Positions 7,394-15,236 of a stretch of 61,472 nt of DNA are shown in pieces. Location: positions 1-61,472 of the IMG/VR virus record IMGVR_UViG_3300046616_000596; one strand, 5' to 3'. Below the pieces are notes generated by a model. The model was not told the origin of the DNA. It made no database searches and worked only from the letters and a program-made list of their open reading frames with translations. The translations under genes were made by a program, and so were the position numbers. The stretch is from a virus. How positions within the stretch are numbered: position 1 is the first letter of the stretch; each line of letters opens with the position of its first letter.

Positions 7394-8631
7394 GCTGCCG
7401 CCTCGACTTTGGCGGGCGTCGGCTGCATGATTTCGACGGCAGCCACCAAGAACAATTGGCCGGACTGCGATCCCGGCGGCAACTCCTTCGCGAGATCGAT
7501 GGCGGACTTGAGGGCGCCGTCACTGGTTTCCGCCATCCGCTCGCGCACGCGCTCAATCACCGGCTGGATCGTTTGGAAGTACAGTTCGTTGAGAACGTCG
7601 CGGTGCATGGCGCGGACCTTGTACAGGTCTGCAGTCAGGCCCACAGCGCGCTCAAACTTCTGCTCGCCGCCCGCAGTAACCTTTTCGATGGTCGCGCCGT
7701 GCTCACGCATCAAGCCGAGCAGGCTGGCGGCTTCCGGCTTGGACGGCGCCGCACCATCACTGGCCATGCCGCCTAGCGCACCCGTCAGGTCATGCAGCAG
7801 CTTCGTGAACTCGCCCGCGAACATCAGCAACTCGCCATCGAAGCGCTCCGCATCGTTTGCGGTGAAGCCCTGGTTCTCCTTCAGCACGTCCAGCAGCTTG
7901 ATACCCTTGACGGCCAAGGTCTGATCCAGCACGAAGCTGATCTTGGAATCCCAGGTCATCGCCAGTTTGGTGCACTGCTTCCCGGCTGCAATGTGGTGCC
8001 GAATGTCGGAAGGCTCCAGCGTGTGCGACTTGTACGCAACTTGGGCCTTGCTTTCGCCCGTCGCGCGGAGAATCGCATCGCGGTCAACGGTGAAGCCCGC
8101 AGGCGCCTCGTCGTCCTGCAGCCAGCCGGTCATCACAGCAACCGGCGAGCGCTGCACGCGCCACGCTTCGACCGGGAAGCGGTCTACGGCCTTAAGCAGC
8201 AGCTTGATCACGTCATCTGCCTTGCTCGCGGTGGCCGCGTCGATGATCAGCCATTCGCTGGTGATGATTGCGCGGGTGACGTCGCGTTTTACGTGCGAGC
8301 GCGGCAGCAGTTCGTCATAGACGCGCTCCTTGATTTCCTTCATCGCCTTCTTGCCTGGCGCGAAGCCTTGCTGCTCTTCCAGTTCGGCTGCGCGCGCTTT
8401 GGCGACCTGGTTGACCACGGAGGCAGGCAGCAAGCGGCGGTCGGTCGTCAGTTCGATCAGCAACCGGCCCTGGACCGAGTGAACGTGGGTGTCGCCGCGC
8501 GGCTTGGTGAAGCCTTGGCGCATCGCTTCGGAGTTGCCGATTTCGGCGTGGGCGAGGGCGGCCAATCCGGCTTCCAGAACTTCACGGTTGACGGGGTAGG
8601 TGAGGCGATAGATTTGAGCTGCTTTAAACAT
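7390..8631 (-). CDS. rdgC: RdgC-like recombination protein with C-terminal extension
   Basis: Residues 1-~300 match RdgC: FKAAQIYRLTYPV at the start, a GFTKPRGD block, and FAGEFTKLLHDLTGALGG. RdgC forms a ring on DNA and limits RecA loading. Bacterial RdgC is about 300 aa, while this one is 413 aa. The extra ~110 residues (ASLLGLMREHGATIEKVTAG to the end) are helical and unrecognised. With YqaJ and the 343-aa gene in the same operon it forms a phage recombination module. The next gene starts one base upstream. Confidence 0.85.
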   Translation of the reverse strand: MFKAAQIYRLTYPVNREVLEAGLAALAHAEIGNSEAMRQGFTKPRGDTHVHSVQGRLLIELTTDRRLLPASVVNQVAKARAAELEEQQGFAPGKKAMKEIKERVYDELLPRSHVKRDVTRAIITSEWLIIDAATASKADDVIKLLLKAVDRFPVEAWRVQRSPVAVMTGWLQDDEAPAGFTVDRDAILRATGESKAQVAYKSHTLEPSDIRHHIAAGKQCTKLAMTWDSKISFVLDQTLAVKGIKLLDVLKENQGFTANDAERFDGELLMFAGEFTKLLHDLTGALGGMASDGAAPSKPEAASLLGLMREHGATIEKVTAGGEQKFERAVGLTADLYKVRAMHRDVLNELYFQTIQPVIERVRERMAETSDGALKSAIDLAKELPPGSQSGQLFLVAAVEIMQPTPAKVEAAA

Positions 8632-8829
8632 TCAGGTCTCCGAAGGTGCTTTGCAGGTAATCGAAAGATCCGGGCATGCGCTCTTACCGCCTAGCGCCGC
8701 AATCACTTCAAACTGACTCATTGCGATGACGCCGCCATTGCCGTTTTCATCCGATATAGCCAGGTGGTAGACGCCGTTTGGCTGGCTCCAGCAGCTGACC
8801 AGCCGGCCAGTGATTCGAGTAGTATTCAT
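8632..8829 (-). CDS. Hypothetical protein, 65 aa
   Basis: The 65-aa product (MNTTRITGRLVSCWSQPNGV) appears to be a small beta-rich domain. I chose the ATG at 8829 because it overlaps the stop of the DUF1367 gene in ATGA, although the frame is open further. The stop is directly next to the RdgC start. Unknown function. Confidence 0.55.
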   Translation of the reverse strand: MNTTRITGRLVSCWSQPNGVYHLAISDENGNGGVIAMSQFEVIAALGGKSACPDLSITCKAPSET

Positions 8830-9287
8830 GTGAACCCCACAATTCTGTTGACCACGTTGTCCAAGTCGTCCCGCGTGTAGTTGCGAAGTACGCGCTGGAG
8901 CAGGACGTCGATTACCGCGGAATACAGCTTTTCGCGTTCGTCCTGGCTCATGCTGGCAAAGCTGAGGCTTTTTGCTGTCAGGCGAACCTCGCCTTTCAGG
9001 GTGACCGCGCTGTCGAAATAACCAGCTAAAACAGTGCAATCGTTCCTGAACTGGTCAAAATTCTTGGCGATCACCTCGCCCTTGTATGTGTGCTCGCCCG
9101 GCTCCCATGCCTCGTATCCGACCTGGAACAGCGCCATCAACTTCCGGTGGAACTTCGGGTTGTTCGCCCTCGTCACGCTGACCTTTAGGACATCCCCCAG
9201 CTTTAGCTTGCGGAGATATTCGTGCGACTCGCCATCTACAGGGATGAGGATGCCGCCCTGGGCCTTGGTGACGAGGATGTCTGTCAT
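8826..9287 (-). CDS. DUF1367 family phage protein
   Basis: The 153-aa protein matches the DUF1367 phage family, with LKLGDVLKVSVTRANNPKFH, RKLMALFQVGYEAW and a helical C-terminus. Members lie in recombination/early modules of lambdoid phages and are of unknown role, sometimes linked to NinB-like recombination functions. The ATG at 9287 overlaps the stop of the coiled-coil gene in ATGA; upstream residues of the open frame are rejected. Confidence 0.8.
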   Translation of the reverse strand: MTDILVTKAQGGILIPVDGESHEYLRKLKLGDVLKVSVTRANNPKFHRKLMALFQVGYEAWEPGEHTYKGEVIAKNFDQFRNDCTVLAGYFDSAVTLKGEVRLTAKSLSFASMSQDEREKLYSAVIDVLLQRVLRNYTRDDLDNVVNRIVGFT

Positions 9288-10678
9288 GCTGGAATTGCCT
9301 CCAGTTCGGCGCGTGCTGCCGCGTAATCGAAGCGCGCCATGCGGGCATCTGCCTGTTGCGCGTCCATGCCCCACTCGACCATGAACATGGAGCGGATGGA
9401 TTGCAGCAACTCGGAGTCCTCCGGCCATGCTTCGTTCGCCAGCATCTGGTCTGCGCTGTCGGCAAGTACTTCCGGCGGCGTGGCGGGCTGGCGGCGGGCG
9501 CGTTCAGCGTCAAATTCCGCGTCCATGACCAGCGCTTCTGCGTGCTCGACCGCTCGCTGGGCCAGTTGTGCAGCATCGAATTCGGCGTTCATCGCCAGGG
9601 CTTCGGCGTGGTCGGCGTCACGCTGGATTGCCAATTGCGTCTGACGCGCCTGCTCGGCCTTCTCATCTTCGAGCGCCTTGCGGTCGGCGGCAATCTGGGC
9701 GGCCTGCTCATCAAGCTTGCGCTGAGCTTCGGCGGCCGCGCGGGCTTGCGCCTCAGCTTCAGCGCGGGCATTGGCTTCGGCAGCTTCGCGCTGCTTGCGG
9801 GCGGCCTGCTCGATTGCTGCAGCTTGGTCGGCCAGGCGCTTAGCCTCAGCGGCCTGCTCATTGGCAACACGCTCCGCTTCCGCTGCGGCCGCACGCTGGC
9901 GGGCTTCAGCTTCGGCGCGCAGCTTTGCCAGCTCCGCACGTTCAGCGGCCAGGCGGGCGGCTTCCTGGCGCTGGGCCTCGGCGGCATCTTCGGCGGCACG
10001 GGCGGCATCTTCAGCCTTCGCCAGTTGCCCCAACACGTCGGCGCGGGCGGCGCAGTATTCGCCGGCCAAGTCCTCTAGTTCGGTCAGGTCGCGCTGCGGC
10101 GTGAGGACGGCAGCCAGCGCGGCAATTTCCGCGGAAGTCTTGCCTACAGCCTGACCGGGGAGGGCGCGCACTTCATTGATGATGGCGCGCAGTTTGTCCA
10201 GGCGGGCTTTCTCGGCTTCCAGCTTGGCTTGCTTGATCCGCTCTTTGCGTGCATCCTCGGCCTTGATGGCCTCATCAAACTTCGCCTCGTACGGCGCCGC
10301 CTCGGCAACCAGTTCTTTGTATTCGGAATCCAGCAGCTTGCCGATTTCGAGGATCGGCGCTTTGCGCTCCTTGCGGGTCTTCTCGCCGGAGATGCGTACA
10401 TCGTCACGGAAGGCGGCGCGGTACTGGACGGCAATCGCCATGCCTGCGGCGGTGGAGATATCGACGTACTTGTGCGGCCCGTCAAACATCTTGCGGTCTT
10501 CGAAGTGGAGTAGATCGGCTTCCAACTTCAACTTGTCGAGCGTCGAGCGATAAGGCTTAAAGACCTCAGCGACATACTTGGCCGGGTCCAGGGTTATCAG
10601 CTGATGCTGTGTGACGGCGGCGGCTGGCGCGGCCAGTGCGGTACCGGCTTCTGTCGGACGCTCAATGAGGTCTTCCAT
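9284..10678 (-). CDS. Long coiled-coil protein, 464 aa
   Basis: The N-terminal ~190 residues are globular (MFDGPHKYVDISTAAGMAIA). Residues ~215-370 are an almost unbroken Ala/Glu/Arg/Gln-rich coiled coil. A tandem pair follows (HAEALAMNAEFDA and HAEALVMDAEFDA). The C-terminus looks globular. It lies between YqaJ and DUF1367, so a structural or accessory role in recombination or DNA protection is possible. Its start overlaps the YqaJ stop (TAATG). I recognise no family with confidence. Confidence 0.7.
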   Translation of the reverse strand: MEDLIERPTEAGTALAAPAAAVTQHQLITLDPAKYVAEVFKPYRSTLDKLKLEADLLHFEDRKMFDGPHKYVDISTAAGMAIAVQYRAAFRDDVRISGEKTRKERKAPILEIGKLLDSEYKELVAEAAPYEAKFDEAIKAEDARKERIKQAKLEAEKARLDKLRAIINEVRALPGQAVGKTSAEIAALAAVLTPQRDLTELEDLAGEYCAARADVLGQLAKAEDAARAAEDAAEAQRQEAARLAAERAELAKLRAEAEARQRAAAAEAERVANEQAAEAKRLADQAAAIEQAARKQREAAEANARAEAEAQARAAAEAQRKLDEQAAQIAADRKALEDEKAEQARQTQLAIQRDADHAEALAMNAEFDAAQLAQRAVEHAEALVMDAEFDAERARRQPATPPEVLADSADQMLANEAWPEDSELLQSIRSMFMVEWGMDAQQADARMARFDYAAARAELEAIPA

Positions 10679-11448
10679 TATGCTGCCTCCTTATAGCGAA
10701 GCTGGGCTTCGTAGAATGAAACGAGTTTTTCGAATTCAGCCAGGTCGGCAACCATGGCGTCGATGTAAGCGTTGTCGCGGTCCACGCAACGGCGCCAGAG
10801 TTGCTTGCCGACCGGCGCGAGGGCGGGGCAGTACACGCAGAAGTCCCACCATGCGCGACCCGAGATCCACATGCAGCCCTGAACCTGATCCTTGAAGTCA
10901 TCGAAATTGCCGTCGATGAGGATTTCGCGAAGCGGGTCAGGCGAGATCAGGCACTTGTATTCGCTGCCGCCGGCCGTGCCGATCAGGCCGTCGGCGGATG
11001 CTCCGAACAGGCGATCTTCGGTCAGCACGAAGCCGGTACGGCGGACCACGTGGCCGGATTGCAGTTCGTGCTCCAGGCGGGCGGCCGGCTCCAGGTCATG
11101 GCCGCGACGCATGGCGTAGGTTTCATAACCTTCGTCCAAGGCCTTGCCGCTGATACGCTCGATGGCCAGGCGGAAGGCATAGGCCTTGGCGGCGTCCGAT
11201 GGTTCGCCGACAGGCAAGCCTTGCAGTGCGCGCTGGATGCCCTCGGCGCGCGGAGCGGCCTTGTACCCAGCTTCGTCACGCGCCGCCGCCTCGCTGGAGC
11301 CGGACAGGATCGCGTCGACGTATTTCTGCTGCTGTTCGGTCAGGCCGTTCACGCGGGAGCGAGCGACGCGGTACATGCTGGCGGTTATAACGCCCGCTCT
11401 GGCCTGATGCCATTCGGGCGAGCCCTGCTCGCAATGGATGACGATCAT
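10678..11448 (-). CDS. YqaJ-like viral recombinase (exonuclease)
   Basis: This 256-aa protein has the lambda-exonuclease/YqaJ motifs: QGSPEWHQARAGVITAS near the start, RRGHDLEP, GASADGLIG followed by EYKC (the metal-binding Asp and Glu-x-Lys), and QVQGCMW. It would degrade one strand of double-stranded DNA ends to give tails for annealing. It is coupled to the 343-aa putative partner upstream by an ATGA and to the coiled-coil gene downstream. Confidence 0.92.
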   Translation of the reverse strand: MIVIHCEQGSPEWHQARAGVITASMYRVARSRVNGLTEQQQKYVDAILSGSSEAAARDEAGYKAAPRAEGIQRALQGLPVGEPSDAAKAYAFRLAIERISGKALDEGYETYAMRRGHDLEPAARLEHELQSGHVVRRTGFVLTEDRLFGASADGLIGTAGGSEYKCLISPDPLREILIDGNFDDFKDQVQGCMWISGRAWWDFCVYCPALAPVGKQLWRRCVDRDNAYIDAMVADLAEFEKLVSFYEAQLRYKEAA

Positions 11449-12476
11449 GGCGCCACCTCGATTGCGTCGGCGTGCTTCTTCAGACCAGGGAATGCGGCGA
11501 CCATTTGATCTTTCGTGGCCTTGGACAGGCGCGCCCAGGAGGCGGCGAACATCTGCGCGTCCTCGGCCGCCAGGGCGATCAGGTCGGCGGCCATGCTGGC
11601 GAGTTCAGGATGCACTTCGGTTGCACCGCCAGTCGGCTCGGCTTCCACCGTGCGGGCACGGTCGGCCGCAGTGGCTTGCGCCTTCAGCGTGTCGTGATGG
11701 GCCGCCAGGGCCTTGCGATTCTCTTTGCCTGTGTCGGCAAAGAACTTCTGGTAGGCTTCCTCGCCTTTGGCGGCTGCCGTCTTGGCTGCAACCAGCAGTT
11801 CGGCGGGCGGCTCCGGCAGCGTGCTCTGCTGCGCGGCGTGCGCTGGCTCGTCGACGTCGTGCGGGCGCAGCTCTTCCGGTAGGTCCTCGATGTCCTGGTT
11901 GAACATATCGGAGGCGGCGGTGACTGCCAGGGTCATTGCCACGTGGGCGCGCTTGCATGCCATTTTGAGCACGGTATTGGCGAGGTCCGCCTGCTCAGTG
12001 CGCACTTGGGGCTGTTTGTAGATGCTGTCGTTCTTGCCCTTGCCGAACTTCACGCGCCGCATGCTTTCTGGCGTCTGGTCGAATTCCTCGGCGCAGATGA
12101 TCTTGCGCCACTTGTACTTTTCTTCGTTGGACGAACACTCACCCATACCGGAGCCCAGGGCCAGGCCTGAAACCTGATGCACACCAGTGCAAGTGACGCG
12201 GAAGCGCGCGGTCGTGGCGTCGCCCAAATCCTCGACCTGGTACGACGGCGCGATACGGAAGGCCACGCACAGCACCTCGGCGCCTGGTTTGTAGAGGGTT
12301 GGCTTTGGCGTGCCGGGAATCTTCCCGTAGTGGACGCCTTCTTTCATCACGGCGCGCATGACTTCCTGCACCATGTTGACCCGCTCGCGGATCTCGACGG
12401 CGGAGTAGCGGTGCACCTCGCCAGTGACCAGGCCAGCGGCTTCGCGGTGTGGCTGGATATCGACTACAGCATTCAT
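11445..12476 (-). CDS. Putative recombination partner (annealing protein), 343 aa
   Basis: The N-terminal half contains MKEGVHYGKIPGTPKPTLYK followed by PGAEVLCVAFRIAPSYQ, a block I associate with a phage recombination family found beside YqaJ exonucleases. The C-terminal half is Ala/Glu-rich and helical. By context it is the best candidate for the single-strand annealing partner of the exonuclease, but it is not a clear RecT, Erf or Rad52. I chose the ATG at 12476, which has a GGAG ribosome site; the frame is open to 12623. Confidence 0.65.
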   Translation of the reverse strand: MNAVVDIQPHREAAGLVTGEVHRYSAVEIRERVNMVQEVMRAVMKEGVHYGKIPGTPKPTLYKPGAEVLCVAFRIAPSYQVEDLGDATTARFRVTCTGVHQVSGLALGSGMGECSSNEEKYKWRKIICAEEFDQTPESMRRVKFGKGKNDSIYKQPQVRTEQADLANTVLKMACKRAHVAMTLAVTAASDMFNQDIEDLPEELRPHDVDEPAHAAQQSTLPEPPAELLVAAKTAAAKGEEAYQKFFADTGKENRKALAAHHDTLKAQATAADRARTVEAEPTGGATEVHPELASMAADLIALAAEDAQMFAASWARLSKATKDQMVAAFPGLKKHADAIEVAP

Positions 12477-12589
12477 TTCAAACTCCGAAAGAGTTGGTTC
12501 ACTTGGCGCTTTAAGAGCGCAGCGCGCACGGCCAATTTCAGCGGCAGGCCGGCGCGGCGGTTGTTGAGGATCTGGCGGGCGAGGGTCAT
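12473..12589 (-). CDS. Very small basic protein, 38 aa
   Basis: A 38-codon frame (MTLARQILNNRRAGLPLKLA) is joined by ATGA overlaps to the genes on both sides, which is why I call it real. The product is basic and amphipathic. No homologue is recognised. Confidence 0.45.
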   Translation of the reverse strand: MTLARQILNNRRAGLPLKLAVRAALLKRQVNQLFRSLK

Positions 12590-12705
12590 GGGGCAGCGGC
12601 GGCACGCGCGATTTCCAGCTCAATCTCGTAGCGGTAGTCCGCCGTACCGAGCGCGAAGTACAGGATCACGATCAGCAGCAGCGCGGCTTTGTCGAGCTGG
12701 CGCAC
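12586..12705 (-). CDS. Small membrane protein, 39 aa (GTG start)
   Basis: This 39-aa frame begins with GTG at 12705, has one hydrophobic helix (KAALLLIVILYFALG) and an acidic-helical tail. It sits 2 bases from the stop of the upstream 48-aa gene and overlaps the start of the next. A membrane peptide is likely; the role is unknown. Confidence 0.45.
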   Translation of the reverse strand: MRQLDKAALLLIVILYFALGTADYRYEIELEIARAAAAP

Positions 12706-12707
12706 GA

Positions 12708-12854
12708 TCAGCGCCCCGTATCGCGGACGGACTGCGTCAAGCCCCAGTCCAGGTTGCGGCGGATTTCTTCAGGCTTCGGCGGCGGAGTCTTTTCTTCACG
12801 GCGCTGCTGCATGTATGCGCGGACCTGGTATTTCGATGGATGATTCGTGTTCAC
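12708..12854 (-). CDS. Small charged protein, 48 aa (GTG start)
   Basis: I chose GTG at 12854 because it has an AAGGAG ribosome site six bases upstream, whereas the longer open frame to 12968 runs through the upstream membrane gene. The product (VNTNHPSKYQVRAYMQQRRE) is polar, with a KTPPPKPEEIRR linker. Unknown function. Confidence 0.5.
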   Translation of the reverse strand: MNTNHPSKYQVRAYMQQRREEKTPPPKPEEIRRNLDWGLTQSVRDTGR

Positions 12855-12865
12855 GACGATCTCCT

Positions 12866-13075
12866 TCAGCGAACGAGAAAAGCAATGAGGCCAATGAGCA
12901 AGAGCGCCCCGATAGCAGAGGCTGCAATCAGCGCGAAGCCAATCCAGAGAGGGAAGGTGACCAACCACCAGGACAGGCCAGCGATCACGCCGACGCCTGC
13001 GAACTTCAGGGCAACCAGCACGACCCCTAAGATGAAGATTGCGATACCGCCATACGTTGCAGATGCTTTGCTCAC
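12866..13075 (-). CDS. Two-TM membrane protein, 69 aa (GTG start)
   Basis: The 69-aa product has two long hydrophobic helices (GGIAIFILGVVLVALKFAGV and WIGFALIAASAIGALLLIGL). The start is GTG at 13075 with a strong CGGAGG ribosome site. It is a typical small phage membrane protein of early operons, possibly for superinfection exclusion or stress, but no function is shown. Confidence 0.65.
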   Translation of the reverse strand: MSKASATYGGIAIFILGVVLVALKFAGVGVIAGLSWWLVTFPLWIGFALIAASAIGALLLIGLIAFLVR

Positions 13076-13161
13076 GACTGCCTCCGTTTAGTTATCGAGC
13101 CTGGTTGCCTCCAGGGCGCCCGACATGGCGCGGCTTGGTGCGCTTTCTAACGCTGAATTCT

Positions 13162-13436
13162 TGGCGCCCCTACAGGGAATCGAACCCTGCTGATGTCGGC
13201 CCTTGCGCTCCGACCCCAAGCCACTCCGGGGCTTTACCGGCCTTCCACCGGATCAGAGGTTCTCGCCGCACCTCTCGCGGGCACTGTGCGCCAACCAGGC
13301 TGGCGTCTTGCGTTGCGGCTAGGGACTCCCGGCCCTTACCGCCTATGGTGGCCGGTACTGCTTTCCTCCGGCATGTCAGGTTCAGTTGCTTTACTTCATG
13401 TGAGGCACCTGACAGGTGTACAAACGTCCTTCGCAT
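13162..13436 (-). ncRNA. Candidate structured RNA with tRNA-like 3' end
   Basis: Read leftward, the last 28 bases (13189-13162) look like a tRNA 3' domain: a 5-bp T stem around TTCGATT, then TAGGGGC, a discriminator G and an encoded CCA. Upstream are several perfect short hairpins, including CGCCA/TGGCG with a 7-nt loop, AGAGGT/ACCTCT, AAGCC/GGCTT with a 7-nt loop, and GTCGG/CCGAC. I cannot fold a standard cloverleaf: a good D arm is missing and the GTCGG/CCGAC loop is 10 nt. An 88-codon frame covers it but looks like translated RNA sequence (ending GFDSL). It could be a degenerate tRNA or a new tRNA-like RNA. Confidence 0.35.
13406..13418. repeat. Perfect 13-bp palindrome CACCTGACAGGTG
   Basis: CACCTG and CAGGTG flank one central base in the gene-free stretch between the 69-aa membrane gene and the HNH gene. 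It could be an operator or a small hairpin. No promoter was placed with confidence next to it. Confidence 0.4.
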
Positions 13437-13449
13437 CAGCCTGCGAATT

Positions 13450-13566
13450 CACCACAAGAAAAAGAGCGATCATCACCCCGTGTAAATGCAGCCCGTCCGA
13501 GAATCCGTACAATCCGCCGCAAAGGTTCGATATGGTTTTGCACGCCTCGCGCTCTTTCTTGTGGTG
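13450..13566. repeat. Long inverted repeat (19/17 bp arms)
   Basis: CACCACAAGAAAAAGAGCG at 13450-13468 is the inverse of the sequence at 13550-13566, except for two extra A residues. The arms are about 81 bases apart, so a transcript could form a large hairpin. It lies next to the HNH homing endonuclease gene and the candidate RNA. I see no gene inside it. Confidence 0.55.
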
Positions 13567-13654
13567 GCTGGTTACGCCAGCCAGGCGGCTCCTAACGCAA
13601 AGCTAGCGAGGCATTACAGGTCCTACTGGGTCATTGCAATTCGCCCGACCAGGG

Positions 13655-14206
13655 CTAGCGCGATGGTGGCGGCACCACGCGACCGCTTCTTGCTCGCTCA
13701 GCCGCGACGACTTCGCGCTGACTAAACCGGAATTCGCCGAACACGATACGGGCGGCATCCTCGTAAGCTTGTGCAGCCAATTCTTTCGTTGCGAACGTGC
13801 CTAAATACTTTGTGGTGCCGTCTTTCTTGATTTGCGCAAACCACTTCCCATGCCTAGTTTTCGAGACACCCCTGAATCCTGATGTCCCATTCGCGATGCG
13901 ATTGGCGATATTCTGCGATTGCGTCGCCAAGCGCAGATTGGCAATCCGGTTGTCATCCCCAACTCCGTTGATGTGATCAATACCCATCTCCGGGAACTGT
14001 CCGTAGAAGATCGCCCACGCGATTCGGTGCGCCATATGCGTACGGCAGTCTAGGTTGACGATCCGATGCCCGCACTTATCAACACGACCACATGTCGTGC
14101 CGGCTCGACGCACTCCGTTGGCGGAGGACTTCTTCCAAGTCAGCACGCCCGTGATTGGGTCGTAGTCAATTTGGTCGCGGAGATAGTCGATGGACACTGT
14201 AAGCAT
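13655..14206 (-). CDS. HNH homing endonuclease with AP2 domain
   Basis: The 183-aa protein has an HNH core (GIDHINGVGDDNRIANLRLA) followed by an AP2 DNA-binding domain (GFRGVSKTRHGKWFAQI then KYLGTFATKELAAQAYEDAA). This pair is typical of free-standing phage homing endonucleases, which cut a target allele and spread the gene. A GGAG ribosome site precedes the ATG. It is followed by ~580 bases without a clear gene, so it may have inserted together with that stretch. Confidence 0.9.
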   Translation of the reverse strand: MLTVSIDYLRDQIDYDPITGVLTWKKSSANGVRRAGTTCGRVDKCGHRIVNLDCRTHMAHRIAWAIFYGQFPEMGIDHINGVGDDNRIANLRLATQSQNIANRIANGTSGFRGVSKTRHGKWFAQIKKDGTTKYLGTFATKELAAQAYEDAARIVFGEFRFSQREVVAAERARSGRVVPPPSR

Positions 14207-14218
14207 TTCGCGCTCCGC

Positions 14219-14701
14219 TCAGTACTTCGGTTGATCCTCGTTCATGCGCTTCATCAACAGCATCATTTGATGCTCACGGTTCGCGAGAGCAGTCAGGTCT
14301 GCGACGATGCGAAGCGCGGCTTTCACGCCCAGGTTCAGCGAATCGGACAGCGGCTTGCGTTGCGCCGGCTTCAGTTCGCGCTCGGCGTCGTGTTCCGCAT
14401 CGGCGTGCATGAAGTCCTTCACCACGCGCAGCAGTTCGCGACCGACAACGTCCGGGCCTTGCGACAGCGCTGTGCGCATCAGGCCGCGCAGGGCATGCGA
14501 GCCATTCAGGTACTCCAGCATCGCGGCTTCGGCGTGGCGCATCGTCACTTCGTTGCCCGCCACAATCGCTGCACGCATCGCGCCGATCTTTACCGAGGTC
14601 CGCGCACGCAAAGCGGATTCGTACAGTTCCTGTTCGCTGTCGCGGAGAATTGCCGCGCGGCTGGCGAGATCCGTTGCGATGCTGATGTCTGGTGCGCCCA
14701 T
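14219..14701 (-). CDS. Hypothetical helical protein, 160 aa
   Basis: The 160-aa protein is almost all helix (SRAAILRDSEQELYESALRA, NREHQMMLLMKRMNEDQPKY). I chose ATG at 14701 (MGAPDIS) with AGGA upstream; a TTG at 14725 overlapping the preceding stop is an alternative. It is near the start of the leftward operon, so it would be made early. No family recognised. Confidence 0.6.
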   Translation of the reverse strand: MGAPDISIATDLASRAAILRDSEQELYESALRARTSVKIGAMRAAIVAGNEVTMRHAEAAMLEYLNGSHALRGLMRTALSQGPDVVGRELLRVVKDFMHADAEHDAERELKPAQRKPLSDSLNLGVKAALRIVADLTALANREHQMMLLMKRMNEDQPKY

Positions 14702-14721
14702 GGTCTGGTCCTGTTCGTTGA

Positions 14722-14787
14722 TCAAGCGGCTGCTGCATCACCGCGCCGGGTTGCTTCTGCAAGTGCTGCGCGTTCTGTTGGCGACAT
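14722..14787 (-). CDS. Possible 21-aa leader peptide
   Basis: A tiny frame (MSPTERAALAEATRRGDAAA) follows a very strong AAGGAG ribosome site and fills the gap between the 107-aa and 160-aa genes. It could be a real microprotein or a coupling leader. The evidence is only the ribosome site and the spacing. Confidence 0.35.
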   Translation of the reverse strand: MSPTERAALAEATRRGDAAAA

Positions 14788-14797
14788 GACCGTCTCC

Positions 14798-15121
14798 TTA
14801 CTCTTTAAGTTCGCCTGCGGCGATCAAGGCATCTTTCGAGATCCGCGCCAGCCGCTGCTGCCTGGACGTCGCGCTGACCTGCTTGAGTGCGTCGACCATT
14901 TCTTTCCGGCTGTTCATCGCGGTAATAAGGCATTCCGCGACGAGCATTCCTTTCGCCGACAGCTTCGATTTCCGCGCCTGCTCCACCGTCAAGCCAATCT
15001 CGATTCCAAAGAGGTTGGCGATCACCTGGCCATTTGCATCGACCAGAAGATGAGCGTTACTTCCGTCGCTCATGCCTTGCTGGACCGGTAGTGCTATGGC
15101 GGTGTTGCAGTTCGGTTTCAT
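14798..15121 (-). CDS. Hypothetical protein, first gene of leftward operon, 107 aa
   Basis: This is the first gene after the leftward promoter. I chose ATG at 15121 because GGGAG lies 8 bases upstream; ATG at 15139 is possible. The protein has a small beta part (NAHLLVDANGQVIANLFGIE) and a helical C-terminus. Its operon position matches N-like or anti-repressor genes of other phages, but no such motif is seen. Confidence 0.6.
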   Translation of the reverse strand: MKPNCNTAIALPVQQGMSDGSNAHLLVDANGQVIANLFGIEIGLTVEQARKSKLSAKGMLVAECLITAMNSRKEMVDALKQVSATSRQQRLARISKDALIAAGELKE

Positions 15122-15158
15122 CTTTGGCTCCCGCCGCATTTACTGCTGCGACGAATTC

Positions 15159-15188
15159 ATTATATACATGCGCGGATAGGAAAAGCAA
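15159..15188 (-). promoter_or_regulatory. Leftward early promoter with operator in spacer
   Basis: On the minus strand, TTGCTT (-35) and TATAAT (-10) are separated by 18 bases. The spacer contains TCCTATCCGCGC, which also occurs (one base different) in the spacer of the rightward cro promoter. A repressor bound here would block the promoter. The first gene starts about 30 bases downstream of the likely start site. Confidence 0.75.
15170..15181 (+). promoter_or_regulatory. Operator OL1, GCGCGGATAGGA
   Basis: This 12-base site lies inside the leftward promoter. Identical bases recur at 15237-15248, and a variant with GCACGGATAGGA (opposite strand) lies in the rightward promoter at 18560-18571. 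I infer it is the site for the CI-like or Cro-like protein. Confidence 0.55.
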
Positions 15189-15236
15189 CACGCGAAACGA
15201 TATATTTTGTTGTTTGAAGTAGGTTGCTAAGTGCAA

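Noticed and set aside
9600-10020. Repetitive DNA that might be a CRISPR array or satellite
   Set aside because: The repeats follow codon triplets of an Ala-rich coiled coil, are irregular, and have no spacer structure.
9356-10078. 240-aa plus-strand frame opposite the coiled-coil gene
   Set aside because: It is the mirror of Ala/Glu/Arg codons and is rich in Gly/Leu/Ala without motifs; the leftward gene is coupled to both neighbours.
13162-13240. Standard tRNA gene on the minus strand
   Set aside because: The T arm and CCA end are good, but no proper D arm or 7-base anticodon loop with U33 could be found, so I list it only as a tRNA-like RNA.
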